A model generated the notes under the pieces. It did not search any database, was not told the origin of the DNA, and saw only the letters and a program-made list of their open reading frames with translations. Positions 61,443 through 64,000 of a DNA stretch of 64,000 bases are shown piece by piece; position 1 is the first letter of the stretch; each line of letters opens with the position of its first letter. The position numbers and the translations under genes are program-made. Source of the stretch: Gemmatimonadaceae bacterium (lineage in GTDB: Bacteria > Gemmatimonadota > Gemmatimonadetes > Gemmatimonadales > Gemmatimonadaceae); assembly GCA_037721215.1 (NCBI GenBank), contig JBBJNV010000018.1, forward strand, positions 25,923 to 89,922, given 5' to 3'.

Positions 61443-63014
61443 ATGAAGCTGAAGGTATTTCTGGCCGTGATGCCCATTCTCGGGATGGCAGCCTCTCAGC
61501 GCGCAGGTGCTCAGTCCGATCCGGTTCCGGGTCTGGACAGCTATGTCAACGAGGCGATGCGTACCTGGAATGTTCCCGGGCTGGCAATCGCCATCGTTCG
61601 AAACGACAGCGTAATTCTATCGCGCGGTTTTGGCGTTCTCGAGATTGGTCGCCAGGCGCGTGTGACCAACCAGACGGTGTTTGCCATTGCATCGCTGACG
61701 AAGGCATTCACCGCGGCAACGGCCGGTATTCTCGTCGATCGCGGTGCGGTGGGCTGGGATACCCTCACAAGGACCCTTCTTCCGGAGTTTCGTCTGCGGG
61801 ATTCGTGGGTGACGGAGCATATGACACTGCGGGATATGCTCGTGCACCGGACGGGGCTCGCGAGCGGTGACTGGCTCGGGCTGAGCGGGCAGAACGATCG
61901 AGCCGGGATCATGCGACAGATGCGCTTTCTGGATTTCGACGCCGGTTTTCGCGCGCGGTATTCCTACAGCAATCTGATGTACCAGGTCGCGGGAGCAGCC
62001 GTCTCTCGGCGGGCAGGGAAATCCTGGGACGCGATGGTACGGGAGGAAATCTTCGTCCCGCTGCGGATGCTGCGCAGCAAGACCAGTGTTTGTGAGTTGC
62101 GAACCATGAGCGATGTGGCTGCACCGCATGAAATGTCCAAGGGCAAAACTGTGGTCGTCCCGCGGCTGAATCTCGATAATGTCTCGCCAAGTGGCGGGAT
62201 AAACGCGAGCGTCCTGGATATGTCGAACTGGTTACGGATGCAGCTGGGTAACGGCGAATTCGAGGGGAAACGGATTCTGAGTCAGGCCTCGCTCGCTGAG
62301 ATGCATCGGATTCAGGTTCCATTCCTGGTCAGACCCACGTCGCAGGTGAGGTATCCCGGGGTGCGCTTTATGGGATATGGCATGGGATGGTCGGTGCAGG
62401 ACTACCGGGGAGTCAAGCTGTTGAGGCACAGTGGCTGGATTGACGGGTTCCGCTCTGAGGCGGCACTCCTGCCCGATCAGCGCACGGGAATTGTCGTGCT
62501 TTCGAATCGCGGGAATCAGGAGCTCGCGAACGATCTTCCCGACGCGCTGAGGAACTGGCTGCTCGACCGGATTCTGGAAGCGCCATCTGCTGACTGGAGC
62601 GGGAGTCTGCTCCAGGCGGCTCGAAATAACCAGCGCGTGGATGAGGATGCGCGGCAAAAATTGTATTTGACCCGGCAGGCAGGGTCACGTATGCCGCGCT
62701 CGCTCTCCAGGTACGCCGGAACCTACAGCGACAGTCTGTATGGGCATGCTGTCGTGCGCGCGGACAAGGGACGGCTCACCCTGTGGTTTGGACCGCGACA
62801 CACTGCTCCCCTCGAATACTGGGATGGCGAAAGATTCATGGCACGCTGGGAGAATCCGAGCTACGGGGAGCAGATCGTAGAGTTCGGTATCGAGAACGGA
62901 TTACCCGCGAGGCTGGAATCGAGCGGAATCGTGCTTCGCAGAAAGTCAGGTAGCACCACGACGGAAGGGCTTGCTTCGCCCAGCGTCTCCTGTCCGGCGT
63001 CTGGGTTGCCGTAA
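61443..63014 (+). CDS. serine hydrolase, beta-lactamase/PBP class C-like
   Basis: A 523-residue secreted hydrolase with a signal peptide (MKLKVFLAVMPILGMAASQRAGA). The catalytic SLTK (SxxK) lies in FAIASLTKAFTAA near residue 83, YSN (YxN) in RARYSYSNLMYQVAG, and HSGWIDGFRS gives the third motif. A C-terminal domain of about 110 residues follows (SRYAGTYSDSLYGHAVV). Relatives include esterases and D-aminopeptidase-like enzymes; a true beta-lactamase role is unproven. Confidence 0.87.
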   Translation: MKLKVFLAVMPILGMAASQRAGAQSDPVPGLDSYVNEAMRTWNVPGLAIAIVRNDSVILSRGFGVLEIGRQARVTNQTVFAIASLTKAFTAATAGILVDRGAVGWDTLTRTLLPEFRLRDSWVTEHMTLRDMLVHRTGLASGDWLGLSGQNDRAGIMRQMRFLDFDAGFRARYSYSNLMYQVAGAAVSRRAGKSWDAMVREEIFVPLRMLRSKTSVCELRTMSDVAAPHEMSKGKTVVVPRLNLDNVSPSGGINASVLDMSNWLRMQLGNGEFEGKRILSQASLAEMHRIQVPFLVRPTSQVRYPGVRFMGYGMGWSVQDYRGVKLLRHSGWIDGFRSEAALLPDQRTGIVVLSNRGNQELANDLPDALRNWLLDRILEAPSADWSGSLLQAARNNQRVDEDARQKLYLTRQAGSRMPRSLSRYAGTYSDSLYGHAVVRADKGRLTLWFGPRHTAPLEYWDGERFMARWENPSYGEQIVEFGIENGLPARLESSGIVLRRKSGSTTTEGLASPSVSCPASGLP

Positions 63015-63051
63015 GACCATCGCAGAAAGCGCAGATTGAACGCGCGCGGCT

Positions 63052-63680
63052 TCAGCATCGAAGCACGTCTGCTACTTCCCGGCTCAGTTTCCGTTTTGAC
63101 ACTTCTCGTGCGTGACGGAAGGCGGAGCGCACGTGAGTCACGTAAAGGTCGGCCATCGCTGCCTTCGCGCCGGCGTCGCTGGCCAGGGCGGCGCGCTGAT
63201 AAGCGTGGGCGATGAGGTATTCGGAGTTATCGATGGTGACATGAGCGTTTCGATGAGTGCGCGCAACGGTATGTCGCAGGCGCGGACGTCCTCGAGCCAT
63301 GCCGCCGCACCTGCCTGGTCGATGCTCAAGTGTCGCACTGTATGGTTGCCGAGATCGAATCCCTGCGCCAGCCATTCTTTCAGAATTGGAATGTCATTGC
63401 CGGCCTTTGCGCAATTCACGAACAGCGACGCAGGTGCACGACGCTGACGAAGAGTGTGAATGAGCCGGGTATTTGCGGTGCTTCGTATTTCCGCATTGGC
63501 AGACGGCTCTGACCATGGCAAGTCGTCCACCGTGATGGCTACCTGCACGCCAGCTTGGTTGCTGGAAGCGAGCTGACTTACCGCGACTGTTCTGCCATTG
63601 ACCGGCGGGACGTACCCCGGGTCAGAGGAGTTGCAGGCGACTGCAAACGCAACGGTCGACACCAGCCGGTAGCGATACAT
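63052..63680 (-). pseudogene. polysaccharide deacetylase pseudogene
   Basis: The N-terminal frame (ATG at 63680) has a lipoprotein-like signal, then VQVAITVDDLPWS and LGNHTVRHLS, the catalytic Asp and metal His motifs of NodB-type deacetylases. Near 63246-63270 the reading frame changes. The next family-like segment (HVTIDNSEYLIAHAYQRA, then DLYVTHVRSAFRHAREVS) is in another frame, and the conserved middle part with the FRYP-type motif is missing. The C-terminus is also cut short. Internal deletion plus frameshift make it non-functional. Confidence 0.75.
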
Positions 63681-63927
63681 TCGTTATGGGTTAACACAGG
63701 CCGGGGATAACGACCCTCGAGCGTCAGGGGTGCGTTGGCCTCTATTCTGGACACATTCGAATATTAGCCGCGTCCGTTCTATGAAAAACTTTGGATACGA
63801 GTGTTTGGTGTTCTGGAAGGATTTCCGCCGGGTTATCGACATTACGCACGCCAAAGCGCGAGGGGTTCCTGCGCCAACCACCCAGAATTACATTGCGGAC
63901 CGCGGTATTTTTCCCGCGTGCAGTACC

Positions 63928-64000
<73 letters not shown>

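Overview
The window looks like a chromosomal segment around the replication origin of a moderately GC-rich Gram-negative bacterium. The likely phylum is Gemmatimonadota. This is an inference from overall protein character (paired M16 peptidases, a GWxTD-domain lipoprotein, many small lipoproteins) and has not been confirmed by a search. Gram-negative life is supported by lipobox signal peptides, a TonB-type C-terminal domain protein, a SPOR protein and a YidC with a large periplasmic domain. Genes are tightly packed. Many start codons overlap the previous stop (ATGA or GTGA), and GTG and TTG starts are common.

Layout. 0-10.5 kb: two small minus-strand genes, mnmG, an EamA-type transporter overlapping the 3' end of mnmG, a minus-strand glycan-type cluster (family 2 glycosyltransferase, FkbM methyltransferase, polytopic membrane protein), then a scarred region. 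The scar holds an IS110 transposase fragment, a second copy of the last third of mnmG and a frameshifted second EamA gene. A Kir-type potassium channel follows. 10.7-18.9 kb: a SIMPL-domain protein, a parABS partition locus with two parS-like sites and two heptamer repeat arrays, and, in the same transcription unit as parAB, a BMP-type ABC uptake system plus a Nif3-like protein. 18.9-31.1 kb: lipoproteins, an acyltransferase, polA, a decayed esterase, a GWxTD lipoprotein, a Ser/Thr kinase facing a histidine kinase, pyrE, an AraC-type regulator and the RNase P RNA gene.

31.1-38.6 kb is the classical origin neighbourhood: dnaN and dnaA run left, and rpmH, rnpA, yidD, yidC, an MBL hydrolase and mnmE run right. 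The dnaA-dnaN gap contains degenerate DnaA boxes next to a TAG-rich tract that resembles DnaA-trios. 38.6-49 kb: a metalloprotease-like protein, upp, a beta-CASP nuclease, a DUF218 protein and two tandem pairs of M16 peptidases. Each pair is one zinc-motif subunit followed by one subunit without the motif, and a strong intrinsic terminator separates the pairs. A Nudix hydrolase follows. 49-59.7 kb: an ECF sigma/anti-sigma pair, holA, a SPOR protein, mutS, a TonB-domain lipoprotein, cystathionine beta-synthase, ddl, rhomboid protease and queF. 59.7-64 kb: a 44-residue membrane protein, an ankyrin protein, a MarR regulator with its probable operator, a serine hydrolase, a polysaccharide deacetylase pseudogene and tRNA-Phe.

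Functionally the window combines replication and segregation (dnaA, dnaN, polA, holA, parABS), RNase P (both RNA and protein subunits), anticodon-loop modification (mnmE, mnmG, queF), mismatch repair and envelope functions. No complete mobile element, CRISPR array or prophage was seen. The least explained items are the mnmG-eamA duplication scar, the heptamer arrays beside parS, the DnaA-trio-like origin element, the missing rnpA start codon, the QueF active-site insertion and the compensated double frameshift in the esterase.
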